From positions 1,359,957 through 1,423,956 of the forward strand of contig NZ_FXZK01000001.1 in NCBI RefSeq assembly GCF_900184895.1: DNA of 64,000 bases. The letters are read 5' to 3'. Positions 1-9,519 of this stretch are shown piece after piece (position 1 is the first letter of the stretch; the number at the start of each line of letters is the position of its first letter). A model generated the notes under the pieces. That model was not told the DNA's origin and ran no database searches. It was given only the letters and a program-made list of their open reading frames with translations. The position numbers were made by a program, and so were the translations under genes. Origin of the DNA: Flavimaricola marinus. GTDB lineage: Bacteria; Pseudomonadota; Alphaproteobacteria; Rhodobacterales; Rhodobacteraceae.

Positions 1-466
1 CGGACAGGTCCGTCTCCATCATCGCGCGGCCGGCGGCGAGCGCGTAGTTGCCGCCCGAGCCGATGGCGGTGACGTCATGCTCTGGCTCGAGCACGTCGCC
101 GGCGCCGGTGATCACGAGCAGCTCCTTGCCGTCGGAAACGATCAGCATTGCTTCGAGCTTTTGCAGGTATTTGTCGGTGCGCCAGTCCTTGGCAAGCTCG
201 ACGCTGGCACGGGCCAACTGGCCGGGCGTCGCCTCCAGCTTCTTTTCCAGCCGCTCCAGCAGGGTGAAGGCATCGGCGGTCGATCCGGCAAAACCACAGA
301 TCACCTGATGCCCGCCGGGGGCGATCCTCCGCACCTTGCGGGCGGTGCCTTTGATCACGGTTTGACCGAGCGACACCTGTCCGTCGCCTGCGATCACCAC
401 CTTGCCGCCTTTGCGCACGCCGATGATCGTGGTGCCGTGCCATCCGGGAAATTCTTGTTTGGCCAT
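1..466 (-). CDS. hslV: ATP-dependent protease peptidase subunit HslV (partial)
   Basis: Proteolytic subunit of the cytosolic HslUV (ClpQY) protease, an N-terminal-threonine hydrolase that forms a double ring capped by the HslU ATPase. Read from the ATG at 464-466 the protein begins [20 protein letters not shown]. The TTIIGV segment carries the catalytic threonine that becomes the N-terminus after removal of a short propeptide, and the [11 protein letters not shown] stretch is typical of the family. The 3' end runs off the left edge of the window, so about 155 residues are visible. HslU would be expected beyond the edge. Family assignment is secure; the missing C-terminus cannot be judged. Confidence 0.93.
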   Translation of the reverse strand, partial: MAKQEFPGWHGTTIIGVRKGGKVVIAGDGQVSLGQTVIKGTARKVRRIAPGGHQVICGFAGSTADAFTLLERLEKKLEATPGQLARASVELAKDWRTDKYLQKLEAMLIVSDGKELLVITGAGDVLEPEHDVTAIGSGGNYALAAGRAMMETDLS

Positions 467-529
467 ATTTGATCCTCGCTTTGCCCCTATATGCGGGTGC
501 GGAGGCCGTCCTGCAACGCCGGGCATGAA

Positions 530-553
530 AAAGGCGCCGCAATGGGCGCCTTT
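530..553 (-). terminator. Rho-independent terminator after trxA
   Basis: Nine-base perfect inverted repeat (AAAGGCGCC / GGCGCCTTT) with a short loop. On the minus strand the stem ends in a run of T, as expected for an intrinsic terminator of trxA, whose stop lies about 40 bases upstream on that strand. Confidence 0.75.
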
Positions 554-568
554 GTCGGTGGTTGGCTT

Positions 569-585
569 CGTCGACCTGGTCGACG
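569..585. repeat. 17-bp near-perfect palindrome
   Basis: CGTCGACC-T-GGTCGACG: 8-bp arms around a single central base, between the trxA stop and its terminator. It could be a protein site or an extra mRNA 3' hairpin; nothing here decides which. Confidence 0.4.
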
Positions 586-592
586 CGCCGGG

Positions 593-913
593 TCACATGG
601 ATTGCTTGATCCAGCTTTCCAAAGCGGCCTTGGGTGCGGCGCCGGTCTTGTTCGAGACGACTTCGCCGTCCTTGAACATGAACAGGGCAGGGATGCCGCG
701 CACGCCCATCTGGGCCGGGCTGTCAGGATTTTCGTCGACGTTGACCTTCACGACCTTGACCTTGCCTTCGTAGGCTTCGGAGATCTCTTCGAGGGCCGGG
801 CCGATCTGTTTGCAGGGGCCGCACCATTCGGCCCAGAAATCCACCACGACGGGGATATCGGACTGGCGGACTTCGGCATCAAAAGTGGCGTCTGTGACAG
901 CAACTGTTGCCAT
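593..913 (-). CDS. trxA: Thioredoxin
   Basis: Small cytosolic dithiol oxidoreductase of 106 residues that reduces disulfides in client proteins using electrons from thioredoxin reductase. The active-site motif WCGPC is present in the context [14 protein letters not shown], followed by the conserved DENP and the cis-proline segment RGIPALFMF. The ATG at 911-913 is preferred over an upstream start because an AGGAGAACC-like ribosome site lies just before it and the protein then has normal thioredoxin length. It follows addA on the same strand after an 85-base gap and is followed by its own terminator. Confidence 0.95.
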   Translation of the reverse strand: MATVAVTDATFDAEVRQSDIPVVVDFWAEWCGPCKQIGPALEEISEAYEGKVKVVKVNVDENPDSPAQMGVRGIPALFMFKDGEVVSNKTGAAPKAALESWIKQSM

Positions 914-998
914 TGGGGGTTCTCCTAAGCGGATGGGCAATCGACTTGCCCGGGACACATCATCTGGGATCGGAACCTATGGTCGCACCCAAGATAGG

Positions 999-3900
999 TC
1001 AAGGCAGGGTGGCACGCTTGAGTGCTGCGATCATCAAATCTGGCGGTAATGTCATGATTTGCCCGGTCGCCGTCCATAGAATGGCGACGTCGATCTGCTT
1101 GTCGGGCCAGATTTCGGCCAGCATGGCGTGATAGGCCCCCATCTGCCGCAAGAGCCCTTCCGGCACCTTGTCTGGATCGTCAGGCACCAGCCGATTGGAT
1201 TTGTAATCAATGGCCTGCACCGTCGTGTCCGTCACGATCAGCCGGTCGATTGCGCCGTGTAGTCGCGCCGGAAAACCGGAGACTTGCGCCGTCACGTCGA
1301 CCTCCGTCAGCGCGTCTGCCGCAAAAATAGGCGCTAGGGCAGGGCTGTCGATCAACCGGGCCGTATCGGTGATCACAGTGTCGAGATCGGAAAGACCGGC
1401 GGCCTCTTCGACCGATCGCACGAGCTGTTGCCCATAGGTCAGCCGATCCTGCGCGCCGATGTTGGGCAGATGCTCCAGCAGTAGGTGAATCAGTGTGCCG
1501 CGCGCCTTGGCGTCGTCTTCATCCTCGGGCGGTGTGTCGCCGGGCAGGACTTTCGCCCCACCCAGTTCGGACGGCGAGACGGTGCGCGGCTTGACGACCG
1601 TTGGGAGGATCTTGCCCAAGGGGTCCGGCGCGGTGGTGCTATGGTCGGTAGGCTCGGCCGTGACGGCGACCAGCTCGCCCCCATTCCAATCCCGATCCGA
1701 AAGCCGTTGGCCGATCCCAGTGGGACAGGCGATTTCGTGGTGGCCGGTGTGCGCGAGCCCGTCACTGACCATGGCGTGCCAGCTGTCGTCGCCGTCCCCG
1801 ACCTCGCCCGCCGCGCAGACGATGAGCCAGGTTTCCGCCCGGGTCATCGCGACATAGAGCAAGCGCCTGATCTCTCGCATCTGGGCGGCCTTGAGATCGT
1901 CCTTGAGCGCCTGAACGGCGGGCGGCATGTCGTCGGCGGGACCGGCCCAGATCGTTTGGCCGTCCGCCGGGTAGAGCACGTTGCGGATTTGGCCGTCCAT
2001 CCTGTTCTTGGCGGTGTCGGGCAGGATCACGATGGGCGCTTCCAGCCCCTTGGCGCCGTGCACCGTCATCACCCTGATCTTGTCTTCGGCGGCTCCGATC
2101 TGCCGTTTGATGTCCAGCTCGCCCGAGCCGAGCCATTCGAGAAAGCCGGTCAGCCCCGGCACCTCGGCTTTCTCGTAGCCCAGAGCTTGTGACAAAAGGG
2201 CGTCGATCCCGTCCTCGGATTCTGGGCCAAGACGCGCGAGCAATCGCCGACGCCCGTCATGCCGCGTCAGAATACGGTTGATCAGGTCGTAGGGCCGAAG
2301 AAAGTCCGCCTTGCCGCGCAGGTCGTTGAGGATTTCCATCGTGTCGGGATGGTCGTCGGCTTGGTCACGAAGAGCCTCCCACAAATAGCCTTTGCGGGGC
2401 TGGGCGAGGGCGTAGATTTGCTGCTCTGTCCAGCCAAAGAGCGGCGAACGCAACGCGCAGGCGAGCGACAGATCGTCCTCGGCCAGCGCCAGAAACCGCA
2501 GCAGGGCCACGATGTCCTTGACCGCAAGCTCCGCGCCGAGCCGAACTCGGTCGGCCCCGGCGATGGGAAGCCCGGCTTCTTTGCAGGCGCGGATGACTTC
2601 GGCAAAGATAGAGACGGATTGCTTCTCGCCTCGTCCCCGCACGAGGATCAGGAAATCGCCTGCCGTGATCCTGCGTCGCGTGACTGGACCGCCGTTCTTG
2701 CCGGGCATGGGCAGCGTCTCTTCGCGGATCATCCGCTTGATGCTCGCCGCGATGTGGTTGGCGAGTTGGACCTTTTCGTGATCGCTGCTGACCTTGTCGA
2801 CCGGCTCGGTCCAATGGCCATCGTCCTTGTCTTCGTCGTCAGCCATTAGGGGCGGCCAGAGATCGACCCGCCCGGGCAGGGCCTCGTGGAAGGCTTCGTG
2901 CCGGACGGCGTCCGGCCCCAGCCCGTCAAGCTGTGGACCGAGGAACGTCTGATCGACGGCGCGCAGGATATCGAAGGCGGACCTGAACGAATGCAGCAAC
3001 TCACGCTGCTCGAATGGGGCGTCGATCTCGGTCAGGGCGCTGCGGAAGTGCTCGCGCATCCTGTCAAAGCCTTCGGGGTCGGCCCCTTGGAAGGAGTAGA
3101 TCGACTGCTTCTTGTCGCCCACCACAAAGATCGTCCGTGCCCGGTCTGTCCGCGCACCGACCCCGGCGGTGAATTCTTGCGTCAGGCTGCGGATCACGTC
3201 CCATTGCGTCGGGCTGGTGTCCTGCGCCTCGTCCACAAGAATGTGGTCGATCCCGCCGTCGAGCCGGAACAAGACCCATTGCGCGACCGCCGGATCGAGC
3301 AACAGGCCGCGCGCCTTGAGGATCAGATCGTCGTAGTCGAGAAAACCGCGCGCCAGCTTGGCGGCGTCGTAGCGGGCGGTAAACTCGGTGGCGAAGGCAT
3401 AGAGCGCCTGCGTCCGGGCGAGCGCCCCAAGGCCCAGCCGCAAGGGCCGTGCTTCCTCTACCCGGCTCATCAGATCGCTCAGATCATCCATCAGGTCGGC
3501 GGCTTTGCTTTGCGTCGCTTTGGTCGGGAAAGACCCTATCTTTGCGGAAAACGGCTCTTTTGCCTTTGGCCCGGTGAGCAATACACCTTCGAGAAGTGAG
3601 AGGTGATCGGCACCGAGCGGGCCGGTTTTCGGCAGCGTCTGAAGCTTGGCCGCGGCCTTGACGTCGTTGGAAGAACCCACCGCGCAAAGTGCCGCAATGG
3701 CGTGCAGCATCTTGAGGTCGTCCGGTCCGATGGTCTGGTCGATGAGCGTATCGATGGTCAGCGCCGGCGGCAGGTCGAGCACGTCGCGCAGCGCGGCCTC
3801 GTCGAGTGGTCTGGAAAAGACTTCGCGCTGCCCGGCGATGGCCTGAAGCAGCGGGTCGAAATCGTCGCCCGACATGTGTGCCGCGACGCCGGTGATCAGA

Positions 3901-4409
3901 GCCTTTCGGTCGAGCGCGATGCTATCGGCAACGTCTGCCCGCAGCAGCGCCGCGGTGCGATCCTCCATCTCCGTGAATTGCGGGCTGACCCCGGCTTCTA
4001 GCGGGAATCGACGCAGGAGACCGGCGCAGAACGAGTGAATCGTCTGGATCCGCAGTCCGCCGGGGGTTTCGATGGCGCGGGCGAAGAGGGTGCGGGCGCG
4101 GCGCAGCCGGTCGGGCGTCAGATCGCCCTCGACCCCAAGCTCCAGCAGTTGCTGCCGAAGCTGGTCCGCACTCATCATGGCCCACTCGCCCAACCGGCCA
4201 AACAGCCGGTTCTGCATCTCGCTTGCGGCGGCCTTCGTGTAGGTCAGGCAGAGAATGTTTTGCGGCTCGACCTCGTCGAACAAAAGCCGCGCGACGCGGT
4301 CGGTCAGCACACGGGTTTTGCCCGATCCGGCATTGGCCGAGAGCCAGGTGGAAGTCCGTGGGTCCGCGGCGAGGACTTGCGCCAGCGTGGCGTCGTTGCG
4401 CTGGATCAT
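999..4409 (-). CDS. addA: Double-strand break repair helicase AddA
   Basis: Helicase-nuclease subunit of AddAB, the alphaproteobacterial counterpart of RecBCD, which unwinds and resects broken DNA ends to load RecA. The protein (1136 aa) has an N-terminal UvrD-like SF1 helicase with Walker A SANAGSGKTR and motif II VDEAQDTSP, the motif YVAMTRAETW near residue 870, and a C-terminal PD-(D/E)XK nuclease with the hallmark AIDYKSNRL. The ATG at 4407-4409 overlaps the addB stop by four bases (ATGA), so translation is probably coupled. Length and domain order are as usual for AddA. Confidence 0.96.
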   Translation of the reverse strand: MIQRNDATLAQVLAADPRTSTWLSANAGSGKTRVLTDRVARLLFDEVEPQNILCLTYTKAAASEMQNRLFGRLGEWAMMSADQLRQQLLELGVEGDLTPDRLRRARTLFARAIETPGGLRIQTIHSFCAGLLRRFPLEAGVSPQFTEMEDRTAALLRADVADSIALDRKALITGVAAHMSGDDFDPLLQAIAGQREVFSRPLDEAALRDVLDLPPALTIDTLIDQTIGPDDLKMLHAIAALCAVGSSNDVKAAAKLQTLPKTGPLGADHLSLLEGVLLTGPKAKEPFSAKIGSFPTKATQSKAADLMDDLSDLMSRVEEARPLRLGLGALARTQALYAFATEFTARYDAAKLARGFLDYDDLILKARGLLLDPAVAQWVLFRLDGGIDHILVDEAQDTSPTQWDVIRSLTQEFTAGVGARTDRARTIFVVGDKKQSIYSFQGADPEGFDRMREHFRSALTEIDAPFEQRELLHSFRSAFDILRAVDQTFLGPQLDGLGPDAVRHEAFHEALPGRVDLWPPLMADDEDKDDGHWTEPVDKVSSDHEKVQLANHIAASIKRMIREETLPMPGKNGGPVTRRRITAGDFLILVRGRGEKQSVSIFAEVIRACKEAGLPIAGADRVRLGAELAVKDIVALLRFLALAEDDLSLACALRSPLFGWTEQQIYALAQPRKGYLWEALRDQADDHPDTMEILNDLRGKADFLRPYDLINRILTRHDGRRRLLARLGPESEDGIDALLSQALGYEKAEVPGLTGFLEWLGSGELDIKRQIGAAEDKIRVMTVHGAKGLEAPIVILPDTAKNRMDGQIRNVLYPADGQTIWAGPADDMPPAVQALKDDLKAAQMREIRRLLYVAMTRAETWLIVCAAGEVGDGDDSWHAMVSDGLAHTGHHEIACPTGIGQRLSDRDWNGGELVAVTAEPTDHSTTAPDPLGKILPTVVKPRTVSPSELGGAKVLPGDTPPEDEDDAKARGTLIHLLLEHLPNIGAQDRLTYGQQLVRSVEEAAGLSDLDTVITDTARLIDSPALAPIFAADALTEVDVTAQVSGFPARLHGAIDRLIVTDTTVQAIDYKSNRLVPDDPDKVPEGLLRQMGAYHAMLAEIWPDKQIDVAILWTATGQIMTLPPDLMIAALKRATLP

Positions 4410-7348
4410 GGCACGTCCTCGTGGGTGAATTTGGTCGAGAGATCCCATTCGCCCCGCCGCGACAGGTGATCGTAATCGCCCTCGTATTTGACGAGTTTGG
4501 GCCGGAATAGAGCCGAATATCCCTGCGACGGCATCGACCAGAGCCGCACCAGATCGCGCAGTTCGTTCCAGATGTCTTCCGGGGGCACTTGATCCAGCGG
4601 CGCAGGGATCTGATTTGGAGTGCTGCCAAGTCCGATATATGCGGCGCCCTGCACGGCGCTGGGACCGATGTCCTTGAAACCGCCTTCTTCGACCAGCGCG
4701 GCGGTGAGCAACAGTTGTTTCTCAAACGCCAGCTGCTCTTTGATGCTGGGCGGCGCGCCGGTCTTGTAGTCGTAGATCAGCGCGCTGCCGTCGGCGGCGA
4801 TGTCGATCCGGTCGGCCTTGGCCGTCAGTGTGAAATCGAGATCGGCCATCTTGGCCTCTCCCTTTTTCTCGAAAAGCTCGGGCGTGCCTTGCGCTTGGCG
4901 GGCGACCTCGGTCGTCAGGAACCAGTCGGCAACCCGCCCGATCCGCGCCCGCCAGAGATAGCGCACGGTGGGCCAAGGGCATTCGGCGTCGAGCACCTCG
5001 CCGGCGACGCGCAGTAGCGTGGCCTCGGCCTCGGCGTGATCGGGGGGCAGTTTCAACTTGAGGAACGCTTCGAACACCTTGTGCAGCACTGTGCCGCGCA
5101 GTGGGGCGTCAGGTTCTTGGCTCAGACCGTCGAGAGCGCGTAGCCTCAAAATGTAGCGGGCGTAGATGCTGTAGGGATCGCGGGTCAGCGTGCCGATTGC
5201 CGTCACCGGCAGTTCCTTGGGCCGAGACTCGACCGGTGGCCGGGGCGAGGGTCGGATGGCCGGGTCGACGCGGTCGGCGTCGGACTGCGCAATCGCGCCG
5301 GCAATCCACGGGGCGGCGCGGTTGCGCATCGCGGTCAGAGCCTCTGGCCCGTGCTGCTCTGGCAGGCCCGCCATGAGGTTCGTCAGCCGGTTTATCCACC
5401 GCGAGGCGACCGTATCGGCGTCGTCGGAGCGGATCGACCGGGTGATCCAGACTTCAGCCCCGGCGACCGCCTGCATATAGTCGTGCGCGGAGAGTCCAAT
5501 GCGCCGTTCGGGCAATAACAGACCCGCATCACGCCGCATCGTCCGGTTCAGCCAAGGGTCTGGAGCGGGCGATTCCGGCCATGTCCCTTCGTTCAAGCCG
5601 GCAAGGATCATCAGGTCAGCGCCCTGCACTCGCGCCTCCAGCGTCCCCCAGATCAAGACCTGTGGATGGCCCGCGTCGCGGTCGCGCACTTCTCCCGTCG
5701 AGAGGACGCCGTAGAACAGCGCGTTGTAGTCCTGCACGGTGAGGTCGCCGCCCGCGTCGGCGTGGAAAATCAGGTCGTCGCAGAGTGCGCGGGCCTTGCG
5801 GCCGGCGGCTTCTTCCCAGAGCTCACCGCTGCCGGGCGTGTCTGGCCCGGCACAGAACGCCTCGGTGATGCCGATGTGCTGCGCCAGATGCTCGGCCAAG
5901 GGCAGGGTGCCGGTGTTGGCGAGCCGGTCGAGCAGTCCGGCCAGCCACGCCGCCCAAGGGCGCCGGTCCTCGGCCTTGGTATCCGTGGATTCGGCGAAGG
6001 CATGCATCGTTTCCGCAGTGGGAAAAGCCACACCTTTGCGCCGCAGATAGAGCTCCAGATCGTGCGTCCTCAGCACATGCTTACCCCGGTCGGCGGTGTT
6101 GCACAGCGGGTGCTTGAGGATCGACAGGATCGGCTCTGAGGTGAGCCGTTCCCCGATGGCGTTGCCCACCTGCCGCAACATCCGGCCGGGTGGCGAGAGC
6201 GGCAAGGGCATGCCGGCGCTGTCGTCGGGCGTGATCTCCCACCGGTCGAGCGCCGCGGCGACTTGCCGGGTGAGTCCCCGATCCGGCGTGATCAGCGCGG
6301 CGGTGATCCCCTGTTCCACCGCGTGACGCAGGCGCAGGGCGATGGCCTCGGCCTCGATCCGGGGGGAGGGCGCCTCAAGCAGCGTCAGCCCTTTGGTAGC
6401 GTCGGGCAAATGGCCGAGGCTTGGCCCTTCGGAGTGCCACTGATCGGTGACGGGCGCCGGTCGCAGCGACAGCGAGATCAGCTTGTTGCGGGCGGGCGAG
6501 GGCGGCGGCGCGGAGGGCCACGCCCGGATGTCGCTCGGCGTCAGGTCCAATGCCTGCATCAGCTTGCGGAACCGGAATTGCGGGTGATCCTCGCCGGTAA
6601 GCGCGTCGTCGAGCCGTTCCCACACTGGGGCGGGCATGTCGAAATCATAGCCTGGCAGGATCACAGCCCCTTGCGGTAGCTTTGCCACGGCCTCGATCAG
6701 CAGCGCGGTCGCGCCGCGTGACCCGGTCGAGCCCGCAACGATAATCGGGTCTTTCGGAGGCTCGGTCCGCCAGCGTGTGATGAGCCGTTCGATGATCGCC
6801 CTTTGCCGGCGCTCTGGATCGGGCGCCTCATCGGAGCCGCCGAAGAATTTCTGCACGATGGTGAGGAATTCGAGCGACCGCGCCCAATGCCCTGATTGAT
6901 CGGTGACGTCGAGCGCGGCGATGTCGGCGGGCGTCACGCCCTCACCCTGCATCTCGTCCATCAGCCGGGCAAGGCTGTCGGCAAGATCATAGAGAGCCGC
7001 GCGGGGGGCCAGACCTTCGGTCCGGTCGAGCAGGCCGGCGACCAGTTGCGACAGTTCGAGCCGTCGCCGCAGGGGCGAGATCGCGGGAGGCAGATCGCTG
7101 GCCGCCGGATCTCGCGACAGGTCGGTGATCAGGCGGATGCGCGGCAGGATGCGGGCTGGTCCTGCGTCGAACACCTCGCGGATGCGGCGCTGCATCCGGC
7201 GGGTGTTGACGAACAGGGTGACACGGCCAAGCGCCTCGGGCGCGGGGTCTTGCATCTGGCCGATCAGCCCGTCGACCAGGGCTTGGGCAAAGTCTGCGCC
7301 GGGCGGGAGGCCAAAGAGCCGGGGTGTTTCGGTATCAGAGAATAGCAT
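4406..7348 (-). CDS. addB: Double-strand break repair protein AddB
   Basis: Partner of AddA in the AddAB nuclease. The 980-residue protein has the degenerate helicase-like N-terminal region typical of alphaproteobacterial AddB and a C-terminal PD-(D/E)XK domain with LIYDYKTGAPP, which cuts the second strand. The chosen ATG at 7346-7348 starts MLFSDTETPRLFGLPPG and lies inside the end of murU, a 14-base overlap; a longer upstream reading would lie entirely in the murU coding sequence. It sits between murU and addA in one operon. Confidence 0.95.
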   Translation of the reverse strand: MLFSDTETPRLFGLPPGADFAQALVDGLIGQMQDPAPEALGRVTLFVNTRRMQRRIREVFDAGPARILPRIRLITDLSRDPAASDLPPAISPLRRRLELSQLVAGLLDRTEGLAPRAALYDLADSLARLMDEMQGEGVTPADIAALDVTDQSGHWARSLEFLTIVQKFFGGSDEAPDPERRQRAIIERLITRWRTEPPKDPIIVAGSTGSRGATALLIEAVAKLPQGAVILPGYDFDMPAPVWERLDDALTGEDHPQFRFRKLMQALDLTPSDIRAWPSAPPPSPARNKLISLSLRPAPVTDQWHSEGPSLGHLPDATKGLTLLEAPSPRIEAEAIALRLRHAVEQGITAALITPDRGLTRQVAAALDRWEITPDDSAGMPLPLSPPGRMLRQVGNAIGERLTSEPILSILKHPLCNTADRGKHVLRTHDLELYLRRKGVAFPTAETMHAFAESTDTKAEDRRPWAAWLAGLLDRLANTGTLPLAEHLAQHIGITEAFCAGPDTPGSGELWEEAAGRKARALCDDLIFHADAGGDLTVQDYNALFYGVLSTGEVRDRDAGHPQVLIWGTLEARVQGADLMILAGLNEGTWPESPAPDPWLNRTMRRDAGLLLPERRIGLSAHDYMQAVAGAEVWITRSIRSDDADTVASRWINRLTNLMAGLPEQHGPEALTAMRNRAAPWIAGAIAQSDADRVDPAIRPSPRPPVESRPKELPVTAIGTLTRDPYSIYARYILRLRALDGLSQEPDAPLRGTVLHKVFEAFLKLKLPPDHAEAEATLLRVAGEVLDAECPWPTVRYLWRARIGRVADWFLTTEVARQAQGTPELFEKKGEAKMADLDFTLTAKADRIDIAADGSALIYDYKTGAPPSIKEQLAFEKQLLLTAALVEEGGFKDIGPSAVQGAAYIGLGSTPNQIPAPLDQVPPEDIWNELRDLVRLWSMPSQGYSALFRPKLVKYEGDYDHLSRRGEWDLSTKFTHEDVP

Positions 7349-8030
7349 CGTTACCCCGCAACATGTCTTCGGCAATCTGGATATTGTCGGGCTGTCCGAC
7401 ATCGCACCAAAGGCCGTCGTAGAGCACCCCGTAGAGCGTGCCCCGTTCGATCAGTATGTCCCACAACAGATTCAGGGAGAATGCCTGATCGGAGATCTGG
7501 CCGAGATCGTCTGTGCGCAGGATTTGCGCACCGGGATACATGTAGCTGAGCCCGCGCGAGATACGGCCCGCCGCGTCGGTGGCAAAGCCGCTGACGAACT
7601 TGTGCCCGCGGGCGTTTTCCGGCCGGACCAGCAGGACGAGGCCTTCCATGCGCGACGGATCCCATGCGTTGGCGAGCACTTCGAGCGGATTTGGCCCTTT
7701 CCAGACGGCATCACTGTTGAGTGCGAAGACCGGGTCGGGGCCGAGCAGGGGCATCGCCCGTTTCATCCCGCCGCCGGTCTCCAGAAGCTGGTCGCTTTCG
7801 TCCGAGAAGGTGAGGTTGGGCTCGCCCTTCAGGTGGTCGCGCAGCATGTCTCCGAAGTAGTGCAGGTTGACTACGCGGTGCAACGGGCGGATCGCCGTGG
7901 TCAGGTCGAGCGCGTGGTCGATGAGCGGTTTGCCGGCCACGGGGATCATCGGCTTTGGCCGGTCCTTGGTGAGTGCTGCCATCCGGGTGCCTTTGCCTGC
8001 GGCAAAGATCATGATCGAGGTTGGTGTCAT
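7335..8030 (-). CDS. murU: Nucleotidyltransferase, probable N-acetylmuramate-1-phosphate uridylyltransferase
   Basis: Sugar-nucleotide transferase of 231 residues. The N-terminal signature FAAGKGTRM and the KPMIPVAGKPLIDHAL segment are those of the nucleotidylyltransferase fold. Its partner immediately upstream is an aminoglycoside-phosphotransferase-like kinase; this pair matches MurU and AmgK, which recycle N-acetylmuramate to UDP-MurNAc and bypass de novo MurA/MurB synthesis. The ATG overlaps the amgK stop by four bases. The MurU name rests on this pairing and on family pattern rather than on any diagnostic residue, so a related hexose-1-phosphate nucleotidyltransferase is possible. Confidence 0.8.
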   Translation of the reverse strand: MTPTSIMIFAAGKGTRMAALTKDRPKPMIPVAGKPLIDHALDLTTAIRPLHRVVNLHYFGDMLRDHLKGEPNLTFSDESDQLLETGGGMKRAMPLLGPDPVFALNSDAVWKGPNPLEVLANAWDPSRMEGLVLLVRPENARGHKFVSGFATDAAGRISRGLSYMYPGAQILRTDDLGQISDQAFSLNLLWDILIERGTLYGVLYDGLWCDVGQPDNIQIAEDMLRGNDAIL

Positions 8031-8989
8031 GCGGCTGTGGTGTCCAGAGCGGGCGCAAGCGTGGCGCGGAGATCTTGCGCTGCGGGATGCTCAAGATCGG
8101 CTCGGATATGCCCGAGGACCCGTGGAATCAGGGCGGTGTAGTGCGCCTTGCCGTCCCGTTTGGCCAGTCGGGCAAAGATCCCGAGGATCCGCAGGTTGCG
8201 CTGGAGCCCTAGGATCGCGCAGGCGGCTTCGACATCTGCGGCGTCCTGCCCAATGCCGCGCGCGAACTGCGCGATTGCGGCGCGGCGGGTGCCGTCGGAG
8301 ACATTCCTGCGGGCATCGCGCAGCAGCGAGACCAGATCATAGGCGGAGGGGGCGATGAACGCGTCTTGGAAATCAAGGAGCCCGATCCGGTCTGTGCCCG
8401 TCAGATGCGGCCGCCAGATCAGGTTCTCGGCGTGGAAATCGCGCAGCGACAGGGTGTTGGCGGGCCCTGCATGTTCGGCGAGGCCAGTCGTGATGCTGGC
8501 CTCGATGCGCTGCCGTTGGGCGCTGGGCGTCGCTGGCGCGAACCACTCGAACAGGGGGTCGAGCATTTGAGCGCCGAGTTCGGAAGTGAGCCGGGTCAAT
8601 CCCTCTGGCGGGCTTGAGTTGTGCAGGGCGAGCAGCACGTCGATCGCGGCGCTGTAGAGTGCGTGTTCGTCATCCGGCCGCGCGGCCAGATGTTGCGCGA
8701 TGTCGGTGCGACCGAGGTCGCTGAGCAACAGGTATCCCGGTTCATCCGTCTGTGCGAGGATGGTCGGGGCGCAGAGGCCGAGCTTGGTGAGGTGCTGTGC
8801 GATGGCCACGAAGGGCGGGACGGATGTCGCCGCGTCTGGGCCGGCGACCATCAGGATGGCGGTCTGGCCGTCCGGCCCGGTCAGCCGGTCGTAGGATCGC
8901 GTCGAGGCGTCACCGGCCAGGGGCTGGATCTGCCAGTGCGCGCAGGGGGTCGGCGCCAGGAAAGCGGTCTTGCTCGGCAATGTCGTCAC
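8027..8989 (-). CDS. amgK: Aminoglycoside-phosphotransferase-fold kinase, probable N-acetylmuramate/N-acetylglucosamine kinase
   Basis: Cytosolic kinase of 320 residues with the APH/choline-kinase fold. The Brenner-type catalytic loop is seen as LSLRDFHAENLIW and the metal-binding aspartate as IGLLDFQDA. With murU just downstream it fits AmgK, which phosphorylates the anomeric carbon of MurNAc in peptidoglycan recycling. The start is GTG at 8987-8989, overlapping the tsaE stop in a GTGA arrangement. The gene order tsaE-amgK-murU-addB supports a single transcript. Confidence 0.82.
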   Translation of the reverse strand: MTTLPSKTAFLAPTPCAHWQIQPLAGDASTRSYDRLTGPDGQTAILMVAGPDAATSVPPFVAIAQHLTKLGLCAPTILAQTDEPGYLLLSDLGRTDIAQHLAARPDDEHALYSAAIDVLLALHNSSPPEGLTRLTSELGAQMLDPLFEWFAPATPSAQRQRIEASITTGLAEHAGPANTLSLRDFHAENLIWRPHLTGTDRIGLLDFQDAFIAPSAYDLVSLLRDARRNVSDGTRRAAIAQFARGIGQDAADVEAACAILGLQRNLRILGIFARLAKRDGKAHYTALIPRVLGHIRADLEHPAAQDLRATLAPALDTTAA

Positions 8990-9453
8990 GCCAGCACCGC
9001 GCCTAGCCTGCTTTGCCAGGCCTCGGGGCCCGAGACCCGGGCGGAGTGTCCGCCGTCACCAGCGGCCATTTCTATCGTCAGGGCACCCTTGGGCTGCAGG
9101 CTGCCCAGCCGGTCTGGCCATTCGATCAGACAGATCGCGGTGTCGAAGGCGTCGTCCAACCCCAGCTCAAAGACCTCGTCGGGATGGCCGAGCCGATAGA
9201 GATCGCAGTGCCAGATATCGCCCGAAGGGTGCTCGTAGGTCTGGACCAACGTGAAGGTGGGTGAAGGTACGTCCTCGTTCGGGTTGTTCAATCGCGCCCG
9301 GATCAGCGCCCGCGCCAGCGCGGATTTGCCGGCGCCGATCGGCCCCGAGAGCAGGATCACGTCGCCCGGGTGCAGCACCTCGGCCAATCGAGCGGCCAGG
9401 GCCTGCGTGTCAGCCTCTGTGGGCAGGAAAATGGTTTCGTCCGCTGCGTTCAT
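8986..9453 (-). CDS. tsaE: tRNA threonylcarbamoyladenosine biosynthesis ATPase TsaE
   Basis: ATPase of the t6A37 tRNA modification complex, working with TsaB and TsaD (tsaD lies at 21522-22616 in this window). The 155-residue protein shows Walker A SGPIGAGKSALAR, the switch SPTFTLVQTYE and the CDLYRL segment of the family. It appears to be the first gene of the minus-strand operon running through amgK, murU, addB and addA. Length is normal. Confidence 0.95.
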   Translation of the reverse strand: MNAADETIFLPTEADTQALAARLAEVLHPGDVILLSGPIGAGKSALARALIRARLNNPNEDVPSPTFTLVQTYEHPSGDIWHCDLYRLGHPDEVFELGLDDAFDTAICLIEWPDRLGSLQPKGALTIEMAAGDGGHSARVSGPEAWQSRLGAVLA

Positions 9454-9519
9454 CCCGCCAGACTAGGCGGCAGTTCCGGGCCTGCAAGGGCAAAGTGACA
9501 GCCCGTTGCCCGACAGTCG

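Noticed and set aside
1485..2192. Plus-strand frame opposite addA
   Set aside because: Falls wholly inside the addA helicase on the other strand and shows no domain.
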